DNA of 64,000 nt from Desulfobacter postgatei 2ac9 (GCF_000233695.2 NZ_CM001488.1:3750993-3814992), one strand, 5' to 3'; positions 40,261-49,826 are shown, numbered from the stretch's first letter. Translations and numbers: made by a program. The notes: a model not told the origin generated them from the sequence alone.

Positions 40261-41053
40261 TACAATTACTTCGGCACCTGCCCCCGCCTTTCTGGAAACC
40301 TATATCCGGGAACAGCGAAAGAAAAAAGATATTTTGTTGATGACCCATATTGTCATGGGCTACCCTTCCTTTGACGCCTCCTTTGAAATTGTCCGGCAGA
40401 TGGTGGACGCAGGCGTGGACCTGATGGAGCTGCAGATCCCGTTTTCAGAACCCATGGCAGACGGGCCGGTGATCCTCAAGGCCAACCAGGCCGCCCTTGA
40501 CCGTGGCGCCACAGTGGAAAAATGTTTTGCGTTTGCCCAAAAGGTGTCGGACAATTTTGACATTCCGTTTTTGTTCATGACCTATGGCAACATTCTCTTT
40601 AAATACGGCATGGATGCCTTTGCCTCCCACATGTCGGAAATTGGAATAAAAGGCGCCATTGTCCCGGATTTTCCACCGGAAGAGGCAGGTGATTATCTGT
40701 CAGCCATGAAAAAATATCATCTCTCCCCGGTGTTTATCTTTTCTCCGGAAACCTCGGATCAGCGTATGCAGATGATCAATACCCATGCCACAGGCTTTAT
40801 TTACTGCCTGGCAAGAAAAGGGGTTACCGGAAAAGAGACTCAGTTCTCTTCAGAAATGGGGAACTACCTTGACCTGTGCAGGCAACTCACCCGGCTGCCC
40901 ACGGCCGTGGGCTTCGGGGTAAAAGAAAAGGCCGACGTTGATTTTCTTGTGGGCAAAGCAGACATTGCCGTGGTGGGTTCCCAGACCATCCGGGAGGTGG
41001 AGCAAAAAGGGGTGGATGCCACTGGCCCGTTTATTCGCAGTCTGACAGAATAA
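40253..41053 (+). CDS. trpA: Tryptophan synthase alpha subunit
   Basis: 266 residues. The TIM-barrel catalytic acids are visible: Glu in DLMELQIPFSEPMADGP and Asp in the same motif. Further landmarks are GAIVPDFPPEEAGDY, the phosphate loop GVTGKE and GFGVKEKADVDFL. It cleaves indole-glycerol phosphate and passes indole to TrpB. The ATG at 40253 lies inside trpB (AAAATGAGTGA) with AGGAG upstream. Confidence 0.95.
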   Translation: MSDTITSAPAPAFLETYIREQRKKKDILLMTHIVMGYPSFDASFEIVRQMVDAGVDLMELQIPFSEPMADGPVILKANQAALDRGATVEKCFAFAQKVSDNFDIPFLFMTYGNILFKYGMDAFASHMSEIGIKGAIVPDFPPEEAGDYLSAMKKYHLSPVFIFSPETSDQRMQMINTHATGFIYCLARKGVTGKETQFSSEMGNYLDLCRQLTRLPTAVGFGVKEKADVDFLVGKADIAVVGSQTIREVEQKGVDATGPFIRSLTE

Positions 41054-41195
41054 GGCTTTTATATTTCCATTTGGTTAAAATACCATTGCGCCTTGATTCC
41101 TGATCCGGTTTTGGGTTTTATGATACAAATAAAGTGTTTGATCTGGTATAAACGAGCATGCCCCTAATGGACACAACAAAAAAATGAAAGATATG

Positions 41196-41275
41196 AGTGG
41201 TGAGTGGTGAGTATTGAGTAGTGAGAAAACAGCTTGTTTTAAATCTCACGACTCAATACTCACTACTCATATCTT
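41196..41275. repeat. Hairpin repeat, copy 2
   Basis: The left arm (from GAGTGGTGAGTATTGAGTAG) and the right arm (TCACGACTCAATACTCACTA) pair over about 25 bases around AAAACAGCTTGTTTTAAA, which is the loop of the first copy (7775-7791) in reverse orientation. It separates trpA from mtnA. Confidence 0.75.
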
Positions 41276-41322
41276 TCTTGTAAAAAGAATAAAAAATCTA
41301 AAATCCTTAGAGGAAACGCACC

Positions 41323-42444
41323 ATGAATGTGGATGGAAAACAGATGCGGCCCATCTGGTTTGATAATGAGTCAAAAACCGTTCGGGTTATAGACCAGAGA
41401 CGCCTGCCCCATGAGCTGATTGTCCAAGACCTGACAACCAATGATCAGGTCATCCATGCCATCAAGGAGATGTATGTCAGAGGCGCTCCGTTGATCGGCG
41501 CCACAGGGGCGCTGGGTGTCTATGTCATTCTGGTGCAGAAGGGCAACCAGGGGGCGGATGATGCATGGTTGAAACGTGAGTGCGCACGTCTTCGAGATGC
41601 CCGGCCCACCGCTACAAATCTGGCCTGGGGCGTGGACCGGGTCATGGAGAAAGCCCTCAACGCGTCCGAATATGGCGCCCGGGTGGCAGCCGCGTTGAAA
41701 GAAGCCCTGGGCGTTGTGGAAGAAGAAGCTGTAAATTGCCGGAAGATCGGTGAATTCGGCCTCTCCATCATCAGGGAGATTGCTGAAAAGAAAAACGGTG
41801 AGCCCGTAAACATCCTGACCCACTGCAATGCCGGATGGCTTGCCTGCATCGAGTACGGCACAGCCACAGCACCCATGTACACCGCGTTTGATGCAGGTAT
41901 TGACATTCATGTCTGGGTGGATGAGACGCGGCCCCTGAACCAGGGATCGCGCCTGACTGCCTGGGAGCTTGGCAAACACGGTATCCGTCATACCGTGATC
42001 ACGGATAATGCCGGAGGCCATCTCATGCAGCACGGCATGGTGGATCTGGTTATTGTCGGCACGGACCGCACCACCCGGGCCGGTGATGTGGCCAACAAAA
42101 TCGGCACCTATCTCAAGGCTCTGGCTGCCCGGGACAACAATGTGCCCTTCTATGTAGCGCTTCCGTCATCCACCTTTGACTGGACCATCACCGACGGTGT
42201 AAAAGATATTCCCATTGAAGAGCGGGACCCGGACGAGATTAAATTCGTTCAAGGGTTTTGCGATGGAAAAATTTCATCTGTTCTGGTGCCGCCGGAAAGC
42301 AGTCCGGCGGCCAATCACGCATTTGATGTGACCCCGGCCCGTCTTGTGAGCGGATTTATCACCGAACGCGGCATTTGCGGTGCCGGTGAAGAACAGATTA
42401 TGGCATTGTTCCCAGACAAAAAAGCAGATAAAAAAATCGGATAA
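41323..42444 (+). CDS. mtnA: S-methyl-5-thioribose-1-phosphate isomerase
   Basis: 373 residues of the MtnA/eIF2B-like family. Active-site residues are present: VRGAPLIGATGALGV, the Cys in LTHCNAGWLA and the Asp in IVGTDRTTRAGDVANKIGT. It converts methylthioribose-1-phosphate to the ribulose form in methionine salvage. ATG 41323 follows AGAGGAAACGCACC. No other salvage gene is adjacent. The next gene begins 55 bases later. Confidence 0.92.
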   Translation: MNVDGKQMRPIWFDNESKTVRVIDQRRLPHELIVQDLTTNDQVIHAIKEMYVRGAPLIGATGALGVYVILVQKGNQGADDAWLKRECARLRDARPTATNLAWGVDRVMEKALNASEYGARVAAALKEALGVVEEEAVNCRKIGEFGLSIIREIAEKKNGEPVNILTHCNAGWLACIEYGTATAPMYTAFDAGIDIHVWVDETRPLNQGSRLTAWELGKHGIRHTVITDNAGGHLMQHGMVDLVIVGTDRTTRAGDVANKIGTYLKALAARDNNVPFYVALPSSTFDWTITDGVKDIPIEERDPDEIKFVQGFCDGKISSVLVPPESSPAANHAFDVTPARLVSGFITERGICGAGEEQIMALFPDKKADKKIG

Positions 42445-42499
42445 AAGAACAGGTGCGCGTGAAGACGCAGCCCGAAAAAAGGATTTTGGAAATCAGTTT

Positions 42500-42979
42500 A
42501 TGACGACACCCCTCACAGACCTGGAAAAAAAAGTAATTTCACTGTTACAGACCGACATCCCGGTCTGCAAACGCCCCTATCTTGAAATGGCAGAACAGAT
42601 CGGGATTTCAGAAGAAAAATTTCTTGAAGTGCTGTCCAATCTCCATGACAGAAATATGATCCGTCGTTTTGGTGCCACGCTTAAACATCAGAAGTCGGGA
42701 TTCAAGGCCAATGCCATGGTGGCCTGGAAAGTGCCTGAAGAGCGGGTGGAAGAGGTGGGAAACATCATGGCCTCCTTCCGTGAGATCACCCATTGCTACC
42801 GGAGGGATCCTGCGCCCGGGTGGGATAGGAACCTGTACACCATGGTTCACGGGGCAACCGAGGAGGAATGCTTTGCCATTGCGGCAAAGGTTTCAGAAGC
42901 CACGGGTGAAAAGGATTATACCCTGCTGTTTTCCCGTCGGGAGCTGAAAAAAACATCCATGCAGTATTTTGAAAGCTGA
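42500..42979 (+). CDS. ahbB: Siroheme decarboxylase subunit (AhbB/NirL-like, Lrp fold)
   Basis: 159 residues. An AsnC/Lrp helix-turn-helix head (YLEMAEQIGISEEKFLEVLSNL, MIRRFGATL) is followed by a RAM-like domain with FREITHCYRRDPAPGWDRNLYT. The HCYRR motif marks the siroheme decarboxylases of sulfate reducers, which make didecarboxysiroheme for heme or heme d1. It overlaps the next gene by eleven bases. AhbA, its usual partner, is not in view. Confidence 0.85.
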   Translation: MTTPLTDLEKKVISLLQTDIPVCKRPYLEMAEQIGISEEKFLEVLSNLHDRNMIRRFGATLKHQKSGFKANAMVAWKVPEERVEEVGNIMASFREITHCYRRDPAPGWDRNLYTMVHGATEEECFAIAAKVSEATGEKDYTLLFSRRELKKTSMQYFES

Positions 42980-44315
42980 TTCGCCTCACATTCTTTGCGT
43001 CAATCCCTGGGTCCACGATTTTGCCGCTTTTGATTTCTGGGCCCGGCCCTTGGGTCTTTTTACCATTGCCGCCATCCTGCGCCAGAACCGCGTGCGGGTT
43101 TCATTTCTGGACTGCATGAATCGGTTTCACCCCCGGAAAACAAATCCTGTCAAGGTGTATTGGGACGGCAGAGGCCCCTTTGACAAAACCCAGATTCCTT
43201 TACCCCGGGCGCTTGACGCCCATCTGGGCCATGTCAGTAAAAAATTCACCCGGTACGGGGCGTTAAAAGAGTGGATTGAACAGGATCTTCTGGCCATGGA
43301 TCGGCCCGACCTGATCCTGGTTACCTCGCTTATGACCTATTGGGCCACGGGTGTGGCTGAAACCATTGCCCTGCTCAAAAAGATTTTTCCCGACGTGCCC
43401 GTGGTGTTGGGCGGTATTTATGCCACGCTTTGTGAAACCCATGCCCGAAAATATTCCGGGGCAGATCAGGTCATTACCGGCCCGGCCGAACCCGTCCTGG
43501 CAGATCTGGTTGAAACCTACACCGGGTTTACCCTCAATGAGATGCCGGACCCGGCAGACCTTGACACCACCCCCTTTGCAGCCCTGGATCTTCAGGACGC
43601 CATTGCCTATGCGCCAATTCTGACCTCCCGGGGGTGTCCCTTTTCCTGTGAATACTGCGCCTCTTCCTTTCTTGAACCCCGCTTGCGGCGGCGCTCCCCT
43701 GAAAATGTCTTTCAGGAGCTCTGTCACTGGCATAACAATTTTCAGGTGAAAAATTTTGCCTTTTACGATGATGCGCTGCTAATTAATCCGGAACGATATG
43801 CGTTTCCCCTGCTTGAACGCATTATTGATGAAAAAATGGACATCTTTTTTCACACCCCCAATGCCGTTCATATAAAAGAGATCTCGGCAAAAGCAGCGGA
43901 TCTGATGTTCAAAGCAGGGTTTAAGACCATCCGCCTGGGGCTTGAAACCGCAGATTTTTCAAGCCATCGCCACGACATTAAGGTGAAACGGAATGAATTT
44001 TTTACGGCTGTGGATCACCTGCGCACATCAGGATTTGCAAAGGATCAGCTGGGCGCCTACCTTCTCTGTGGACTGCCCGGCCAGAATCTTGATGAGGTGG
44101 AAGCGTCCGTCAACCTGGTGAAAGGCCTGGGGCTAACCCCGGTTCTCGCCTATTACACCCCCATCCCTCACACCCCCATGTGGGCGGATGCCGTAAAAAA
44201 TGCCCGTTTTGATATCACGGCCCATCCGGCGCTGACCAACAACAGTCTGTTTCCCTGTGTGCGCTCGCAACAGGATTTGGATCGCATTTCTCAATTGAAA
44301 AAGATAGTGAAATAA
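42969..44315 (+). CDS. Radical SAM enzyme with B12-binding-type N-domain
   Basis: 448 residues starting at TTG 42969, inside the end of ahbB. Residues 1-180 resemble a cobalamin-binding domain without its His motif (LVTSLMTYWATGVAETI, VPVVLGGIYATLCE). The radical SAM core has SRGCPFSCEYCASS with the C-x3-C-x2-C cluster site, then GLETADFSSHRHDIKV and YLLCGLPGQNLDEVE. The link to ahbB suggests a heme-pathway or tetrapyrrole-related reaction, but the substrate is unknown. Confidence 0.85.
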   Translation: MKADSPHILCVNPWVHDFAAFDFWARPLGLFTIAAILRQNRVRVSFLDCMNRFHPRKTNPVKVYWDGRGPFDKTQIPLPRALDAHLGHVSKKFTRYGALKEWIEQDLLAMDRPDLILVTSLMTYWATGVAETIALLKKIFPDVPVVLGGIYATLCETHARKYSGADQVITGPAEPVLADLVETYTGFTLNEMPDPADLDTTPFAALDLQDAIAYAPILTSRGCPFSCEYCASSFLEPRLRRRSPENVFQELCHWHNNFQVKNFAFYDDALLINPERYAFPLLERIIDEKMDIFFHTPNAVHIKEISAKAADLMFKAGFKTIRLGLETADFSSHRHDIKVKRNEFFTAVDHLRTSGFAKDQLGAYLLCGLPGQNLDEVEASVNLVKGLGLTPVLAYYTPIPHTPMWADAVKNARFDITAHPALTNNSLFPCVRSQQDLDRISQLKKIVK

Positions 44316-44360
44316 CGTATATCTCATTAATTATAAAATATAATTTAATTGAATAAAATT

Positions 44361-44807
44361 ATGATAGTATTTGATTTGGAATGCATTAACGGGCACGTTT
44401 TTGAAGGCTGGTTTGATGACCGGGACGATCTTAGCCGGCAGCAGGAGCAGGGCCTTCTGCAATGCCCCGTGTGTGACAGTTTTTCAGTAAGCCCCAAGCT
44501 GTCTGCCGTGGCCATACGAAGATCGGCCGCCCCAGTTTCCGGCGGTTCAGGCCGGGAGATGGCTTCCCAGGCCCAACTGGACGCCATGGCCGAATTTGCC
44601 GAAAGGATGACCCAGTACGTTGAAAACAACTATGAAAATGTAGGCTCATCCTTTGCAAAAGAAGCCTTGGAAATGCATTACGGGGTCAAAGAGTTCAAAC
44701 AGATCCGGGGCACCACCACCAAGGAAGAGGAAAAAACCCTGGAAAAAGAAGGAGTCCCGGTATTTAAACTTCCAACCTTTAACACAGACAACGAAGACTT
44801 CAATTAA
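44361..44807 (+). CDS. DUF1178 family protein
   Basis: 148 residues. The family pattern is intact: IVFDLECINGHVFEGWF, a second cysteine pair QCPVCDSFSVSPKLS forming a probable zinc ribbon, and the C-terminal HYGVKEFKQIRGTTTKEEEKTL. Function is not known. It lies between a radical SAM gene and znuA on the same strand. ATG 44361 is preferred over TTG 44349. Confidence 0.85.
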   Translation: MIVFDLECINGHVFEGWFDDRDDLSRQQEQGLLQCPVCDSFSVSPKLSAVAIRRSAAPVSGGSGREMASQAQLDAMAEFAERMTQYVENNYENVGSSFAKEALEMHYGVKEFKQIRGTTTKEEEKTLEKEGVPVFKLPTFNTDNEDFN

Positions 44808-44857
44808 TTCGCTCGTTTCCTGCGCCCTGCCCAATATAAGAATAAAAGGAGCCTGAC

Positions 44858-45787
44858 ATGAAAAGATTTGTTCAATGTTTTGCTGTTATTTCAGTCATTA
44901 TTATCTCCTGCGGACCGGTCTGGGCCAAAACGCCGCTTCCCGTGTTTGTCAGCATCGTGCCCCAGCAATATTTTGTGCAACAAATCGGCAAAGATAAAGT
45001 GGCTGTTTCCGTAATGGTCCAACCCGGGGCAAGCCCGGCCACATATGAGCCAAAACCGGCACAGATGGCCAAACTATCCAAAACCCGCCTCTATTTTTCC
45101 ATTGGTGTACCCTTTGAAACATTCTGGCTTAACAAAATTGCATCCGCCAATCCGGATATGACCATTGTGCATACAGATAAAGAGATAGAAAAACAGCCCA
45201 TGGGTGTCCACCATCACGGGGGGGAAGAGCATGCTGATCAAGATGATCACAAAGCCCGGACGGAAAAGGACCGTGACCACGAAAATGATCATGGCCATGC
45301 CGGACTGGACCCGCATATCTGGCTCTCTCCCAGGCTGGTCACGATCCAGGCCAAACACATCCTTGGCGCCCTTGCCGCCGCAGACCCTGAAAATATGGAT
45401 TTTTACACGGCCAATTATAATGCCTTTGTTAAGGAGATTGATGCCCTTGATCAGCATTTGATCCAGATGCTAAAGGACAATGCCGGCATGCAGTTTATGG
45501 TTTTTCATCCGTCATGGGGTTATTTTGCCAGGGATTACAAGCTGAAAATGATCCCCATTGAAATAGAAGGTAAGAACCCTAAGCCGGCAAAGCTCCAGGC
45601 TTTGATCCGGCATGCCAGAGACGAAGCCATCAACGTGATTTTTGTCCAGCCCCAGTTTTCAACCAAAAGTGCAGAACTCGTGGCCAAGGAGATCAACGGA
45701 CAGGTTATCCCAGCCGACCCCCTGGCGTTGGATTGGCTGGATAATATGAAAAAAGTGGCTGAACAGTTCAAGGAGGTCCTGAAATAG
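44858..45787 (+). CDS. znuA: Zinc ABC transporter, substrate-binding protein
   Basis: 309 residues. A signal peptide (VISVIIISCGPVWA) leads to the SBP_bac_9 fold. Between about residues 115 and 150 there is a long His/Asp loop (VHHHGGEEHADQDDHKART, DHENDHGHAG) that marks zinc-specific members. Further landmarks are LDPHIWLSPR, FHPSWGYFARDY and FVQPQFSTKSAE. It binds Zn2+ in the periplasm and hands it to ZnuB. An AAAAGGAGC site precedes the start. It ends in TAG; the znuC coding frame follows at once. Confidence 0.93.
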   Translation: MKRFVQCFAVISVIIISCGPVWAKTPLPVFVSIVPQQYFVQQIGKDKVAVSVMVQPGASPATYEPKPAQMAKLSKTRLYFSIGVPFETFWLNKIASANPDMTIVHTDKEIEKQPMGVHHHGGEEHADQDDHKARTEKDRDHENDHGHAGLDPHIWLSPRLVTIQAKHILGALAAADPENMDFYTANYNAFVKEIDALDQHLIQMLKDNAGMQFMVFHPSWGYFARDYKLKMIPIEIEGKNPKPAKLQALIRHARDEAINVIFVQPQFSTKSAELVAKEINGQVIPADPLALDWLDNMKKVAEQFKEVLK

Positions 45788-45825
45788 TCGCGATTTTAAA
45801 AAAAGCCCTGGTTACGATTGAAGAT

Positions 45826-46596
45826 GTGGATTTTTCCTACAATGGAGAAACTGTTCTTTCCGGCATCAATCTGACCATCCGGGAACATGATTTTATAGCC
45901 TTTATCGGCCCCAACGGCGGAGGGAAATCCACCCTGATTCGTCTGATCCTGGGTCTGATCAAGCCGGATAAAGGTAAAATCCGAGTGTTGGGAGAGCGTC
46001 CCGGCAGGCATACCCAGGCCCTGGGATATGTGCCCCAGAACGTCCATATCAACAACCATTTCCCCATTACCGCCCTGGATGTTGTGCTCATGGGATGCCT
46101 GGGTACGGGAGGGCATTTCGGGCAGTCCAGACGGACCCGGAAAGAGTGTGAAAAAGAGGCGTTAGCCACCCTGGAGCGCATGGGTATGGCCGAACATGCC
46201 CGCAAAAAGATTGGGGAACTTTCCGGAGGACAGCGCCAGCGGGTGTTCATTGCCCGGTCTCTGATGACCCGGCCGCGTCTGTTGCTTCTGGACGAACCCA
46301 CGGCAAGCATAGACTCAAAAGGGCAGAGGGATTTTTTAAACCTGCTTGAAACCTTGAATAAAGATGTGGCCATTGTGGTGGTCACCCATGATTTGTTTTC
46401 CGTTTCCAGTTATGTCAAATCCGTGGCCTGCGTGAACCATGGGCTGCATTATCATTCCGAGGAGGAGATTAAAGGGCAGATGCTTGAAACCATGTATGCC
46501 TGCTCGGTGGAAGATGTGTGCCGGGTACAGGTGTTGACCAAGGTCCTGCCCGGGGCAGGGCATAAGCACGCAGGAGGAGACGATGGAAATTCTTAA
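45826..46596 (+). CDS. znuC: Zinc ABC transporter, ATPase
   Basis: At least 256 residues. Walker A (GPNGGGKST), signature (LSGGQRQRVF) and Walker B (RLLLLDEPTAS) are all present. The start is unclear: GTG 45826 gives a protein beginning VDFSYNGETVL, but the frame is open upstream and codes for a sensible ALVTIEDV, and a perfect AAGGAGG lies at 45770. No ATG, GTG or TTG falls between; CTG 45808, ATT 45793 and ATA 45784 are the in-frame possibilities. It overlaps znuB by 14 bases. Confidence 0.92.
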   Translation: MDFSYNGETVLSGINLTIREHDFIAFIGPNGGGKSTLIRLILGLIKPDKGKIRVLGERPGRHTQALGYVPQNVHINNHFPITALDVVLMGCLGTGGHFGQSRRTRKECEKEALATLERMGMAEHARKKIGELSGGQRQRVFIARSLMTRPRLLLLDEPTASIDSKGQRDFLNLLETLNKDVAIVVVTHDLFSVSSYVKSVACVNHGLHYHSEEEIKGQMLETMYACSVEDVCRVQVLTKVLPGAGHKHAGGDDGNS

Positions 46597-47419
46597 GTAC
46601 GAGTTCATGCGTCATGCCTTGGCCGCAGGACTGCTGACCAGCATCATCTGTGGCATCATGGGCACGCTGGTGGTGGTGAACCGCATTGTGTTCTTATCCG
46701 GGGGCATTGCCCACGCCGCCTATGGGGGGATCGGCATGGCATTTTATTTCAACTGGCCGGTGATCCCTTCCACCATGGGGTTTTCCCTGGGCGCTTCCCT
46801 GGTCATGGCAGCAGTTACCCTGAACAACAGGCAACGGGCGGATACCGTCATTGGCGTGATTTGGGCTGTGGGCATGGCATTCGGCATTATTCTGGTGGAT
46901 CTGACCCCAGGGTATAATGTGGATCTGATGAGCTATCTTTTCGGCAGTATTCTTACTGTGCCCGGATCAGATTTGGTCATCATGGGTATCATCGGCACCC
47001 TGATTCTTGTTCTGGTTGTCTTTTTCTACAAGGAGCTTATGGCGGTTTCCTATGACGAGGAATTTGCGGGCCTGAGGGGGCTTCCGGTCCACGGGATCTA
47101 CTTTTCCCTGATCGCCATGCTTGGACTCACCGTGGTCATGGTGATCCAGGTGGTCGGGCTGATTATGGTGATTGCGCTGCTCACCATCCCTCCGTTCATG
47201 GTGGAAAAATATGCCCGCTCCCTGGGGGCAATGATGGTCGGTTCAAGTTTGCTGGGCGCCTGTTTCACCATGGTGGGGCTCTATTTGTCCTACCGGTTTG
47301 ACCTGACCTCGGGGGCTGCCATCATCATGGTGGCCGGCACCGTATTCCTGGTCACTCTGGGTGTTGAAAAACTCCGGGACTTTATACCCAGAACGTTTCG
47401 GCATGCCGGAGAACGATAG
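46583..47419 (+). CDS. znuB: Zinc ABC transporter, membrane protein
   Basis: 278 residues with seven to eight membrane segments of the ABC-3 type (GTLVVVNRIVFLSGGIAHAA is the conserved loop after the first span). VIGVIWAVGMAFGI and VVGLIMVIALLTIPPFMV match the family. The ATG lies within the znuC end and has AGGAGGAGACG upstream. It ends 46 bases before the convergent hutU stop with no obvious terminator. Confidence 0.93.
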   Translation: MEILKYEFMRHALAAGLLTSIICGIMGTLVVVNRIVFLSGGIAHAAYGGIGMAFYFNWPVIPSTMGFSLGASLVMAAVTLNNRQRADTVIGVIWAVGMAFGIILVDLTPGYNVDLMSYLFGSILTVPGSDLVIMGIIGTLILVLVVFFYKELMAVSYDEEFAGLRGLPVHGIYFSLIAMLGLTVVMVIQVVGLIMVIALLTIPPFMVEKYARSLGAMMVGSSLLGACFTMVGLYLSYRFDLTSGAAIIMVAGTVFLVTLGVEKLRDFIPRTFRHAGER

Positions 47420-47464
47420 GGGTAATGTCATGTGTATTCACTGTGACTATAGATATAATGCCTT

Positions 47465-49483
47465 TTATTCAAACAGTTTATTCACTGCAGCCGCAATCTT
47501 TGCCTCGTCCGCCGGGTGGGGGATGGTGATCTGGTCGCCATTGGGGTTTTGGGTATTGTAGGCAATGGCAACCTCCCTTGCGTTGGGATTGCCGGCCCAG
47601 TTCCTTCGGGCCACCCCGCCCATGACATCCCAGAGTATGGCGGATTTGATGATTGAATCCACGCGTTCGCTGCCGTCGAGTACCAGGCCGAACCCGCCGT
47701 TCACGGCCTTGCCGATGCCGGTGCCCCCGCCGTTATGCAGTGCCACCATGCTCATGCCCCTGGCGGCATTGCCGGCAAAGCAGTGGGTGGCCATGTCGGC
47801 GCACACATTGGAACCGTCATGGATATTGGCGGTTTCCCTGAACGGGGAATCTGTGCCGCCGGGGTCATGGTGGTCCCGGCCCAGCATGATCGGGGCGCAG
47901 ACTTCACCGGTTCGGACCATTTTATTGAATTTCAGGGCAATGGATACCCTGCCTTCCGCATCCTGGTATAAAATCCGGGCCAGGGAGCCTACCACCAGTC
48001 TGTTTTGTTTGGCATCCCTGATCCACACGTAATTGTCCCGGTCATAGGACCGGCGGTCCGGATTAATGCAGGACATGGCCGCGGCATCGGTTTTATCCAG
48101 ATCTTCGGGATTGCCGGAAAGGCATACCCAGCGAAAGGGGCCGTACCCGTAATCGAAAATCGGTCCCATGATATCTTCAAAATAGGAGGGGTAAACAAAT
48201 CCGTCCTTGGCATCCACACCATTTTTGGACACGCCGCTGACACCGGCATCAAACACCGCTTTTAAGAAAGCATTGCCATAGTCAAAGAAATAGGTGCCGT
48301 TAGCCGTGAGTTTTTGAATCAGTTCATAATGCCGCTTCAGGCTGTCATCCACCAGGCGCTTGAACCGGGTCCTGTCTTTGGCCAAAAGTTCGGTGCGCGC
48401 CTCGAACGTCAGGCCCACCGGACAGTATCCGCCATCATACACCACATGGCATGAGGTTTGATCGGACAACAGATCCACGGTCAAATTTTTTTTGATCAAA
48501 AAGTCGAGCAGGTCCACGATGTTGCCGTGAAACGCAATGGAGGTGTTTTCCTTTGCTTTTACAGCGGATTTGGCTCTCCGGTAAACCGTTTCCAGGTCAT
48601 CGGAAACCACATCCACCCAGCCCTGTTCATGCCGGGTTAACACCCTGGAGGAATCCACCTCTGCGATGATGGAGACCGCCCCTGCAATTTTAGCCGCCTT
48701 GGGCTGGGCCCCGCTCATGCCCCCAAGTCCGGATGACACAAAGAGCAGTCCTGCCAGATTCCCGTCCGCCGGCACCCCGCACATCTGTCGTCCGGCATTG
48801 AGAAGTGTGTTGTAGGTGCCGTGGACAATCCCCTGGGGGCCGATGTACATCCAGCCGCCGGCCGTCATCTGGCCGTAGGAGGAGACCCCCATCTGCACGG
48901 CAATCTCCCAGTCCTCCGGGTTGTCGTAAAGCCCCACCAGAAGCCCGTTGGTGATGATAACCCTGGGGTTGTCCGGTGCCGAGGCAAAGAGCCCCAGCGG
49001 GTGCCCGGACTGCATCACCATGGTCTGGTGGTCGGTGAGCGCCGCAAGGTAGCGTTTGATCAGCTGATACTGCATCCAGTTCTGGCACACCGCGCCGGTC
49101 TCCCCGTAGGTCACCAGTTCATAAGGATACAACGCCACATCAAAATCAAGGTTGTTGTCGATCATCACCTGGAGTGCTTTGCCGGCCACACACCTTCCCT
49201 TGTAGTCATGAATGGGCTTTGCCCTGATATGCCCCTGGGGACGAAAGCGGTAGCCATAAATCCGGCCCCGGGTCCGAAGTTCTTCTAAAAATTCAGGAAT
49301 AAGTTCATCATGAAGCGTTGCAGGGATATAGCGCAGAGCATTTTTCAGGGCCACAGCGGTTTGTGACCGGGTCAGGCGAAACCCTCTGTCAGGTGCCCTG
49401 CGGACGCCCGGACGAAATTGTTTTTCAGGCGGAAGGGTATCCGGCAGGCAGATGGTCATAGACGGGGCAGGCGGATTGCTCAT
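47465..49483 (-). CDS. hutU: Urocanate hydratase (long form)
   Basis: About 672 residues from ATG 49483, which follows AAGGAGAAAAAGCG. The NAD site and active loops are visible: SGLGGMSGAQPKAAKIAG, HEQGWVDVVSDD, SDQTSCH, GGYCPVGLTF and GNAARGMSMVALHNGGG. It hydrates urocanate in histidine breakdown. Common bacterial HutU is about 555 residues; this version carries an N-terminal extension and inserts as in the eukaryote-like form. hutH, hutI and others are absent from the window. Confidence 0.93.
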   Translation of the reverse strand: MSNPPAPSMTICLPDTLPPEKQFRPGVRRAPDRGFRLTRSQTAVALKNALRYIPATLHDELIPEFLEELRTRGRIYGYRFRPQGHIRAKPIHDYKGRCVAGKALQVMIDNNLDFDVALYPYELVTYGETGAVCQNWMQYQLIKRYLAALTDHQTMVMQSGHPLGLFASAPDNPRVIITNGLLVGLYDNPEDWEIAVQMGVSSYGQMTAGGWMYIGPQGIVHGTYNTLLNAGRQMCGVPADGNLAGLLFVSSGLGGMSGAQPKAAKIAGAVSIIAEVDSSRVLTRHEQGWVDVVSDDLETVYRRAKSAVKAKENTSIAFHGNIVDLLDFLIKKNLTVDLLSDQTSCHVVYDGGYCPVGLTFEARTELLAKDRTRFKRLVDDSLKRHYELIQKLTANGTYFFDYGNAFLKAVFDAGVSGVSKNGVDAKDGFVYPSYFEDIMGPIFDYGYGPFRWVCLSGNPEDLDKTDAAAMSCINPDRRSYDRDNYVWIRDAKQNRLVVGSLARILYQDAEGRVSIALKFNKMVRTGEVCAPIMLGRDHHDPGGTDSPFRETANIHDGSNVCADMATHCFAGNAARGMSMVALHNGGGTGIGKAVNGGFGLVLDGSERVDSIIKSAILWDVMGGVARRNWAGNPNAREVAIAYNTQNPNGDQITIPHPADEAKIAAAVNKLFE

Positions 49484-49746
49484 CGCTTTTTCTCCTTCGT
49501 GCTGTCCGGCAGGGAATGACGCCTGCCGATGGATTTGATTGGCTTGAATATACAAAAATTATCGCCTGAAAAAACACATGTCAACGCTTATCTTGATTCA
49601 TCGTTTCCTAAATTTTTCCATGTGCCGCACAATAATCTTTTTGACAATGCATTCAGATTCATGACAGTTAAAGGGCAGCAAATTTGAGATCCCGGCTGTT
49701 CCGGGAAACTGTAAGCGGTTTTTTGGCTCGTGTCATTTTGTTTGTA

Positions 49747-49826
49747 AGAACAGCCACGGGCTGACCTGGCATATCAACTGCCAGGCATAGCCCACAACAA
49801 AGGTTGAAAGATCTGAGTAACGTACC
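49747..49826. repeat. Hairpin repeat, copy 3 (inverted)
   Basis: About 80 bases match the reverse complement of 7796-7878 (AGAACAGCCA..GGGCTGACCTGGCA..TGCCAG..AGCCCACAAC.AAGGTTGAAAGATCTGAGTA) with few changes. It ends 32 bases before the acyl-CoA ligase ATG and therefore lies in its leader; upstream, 49556-49746 shows no clear promoter. Confidence 0.75.
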
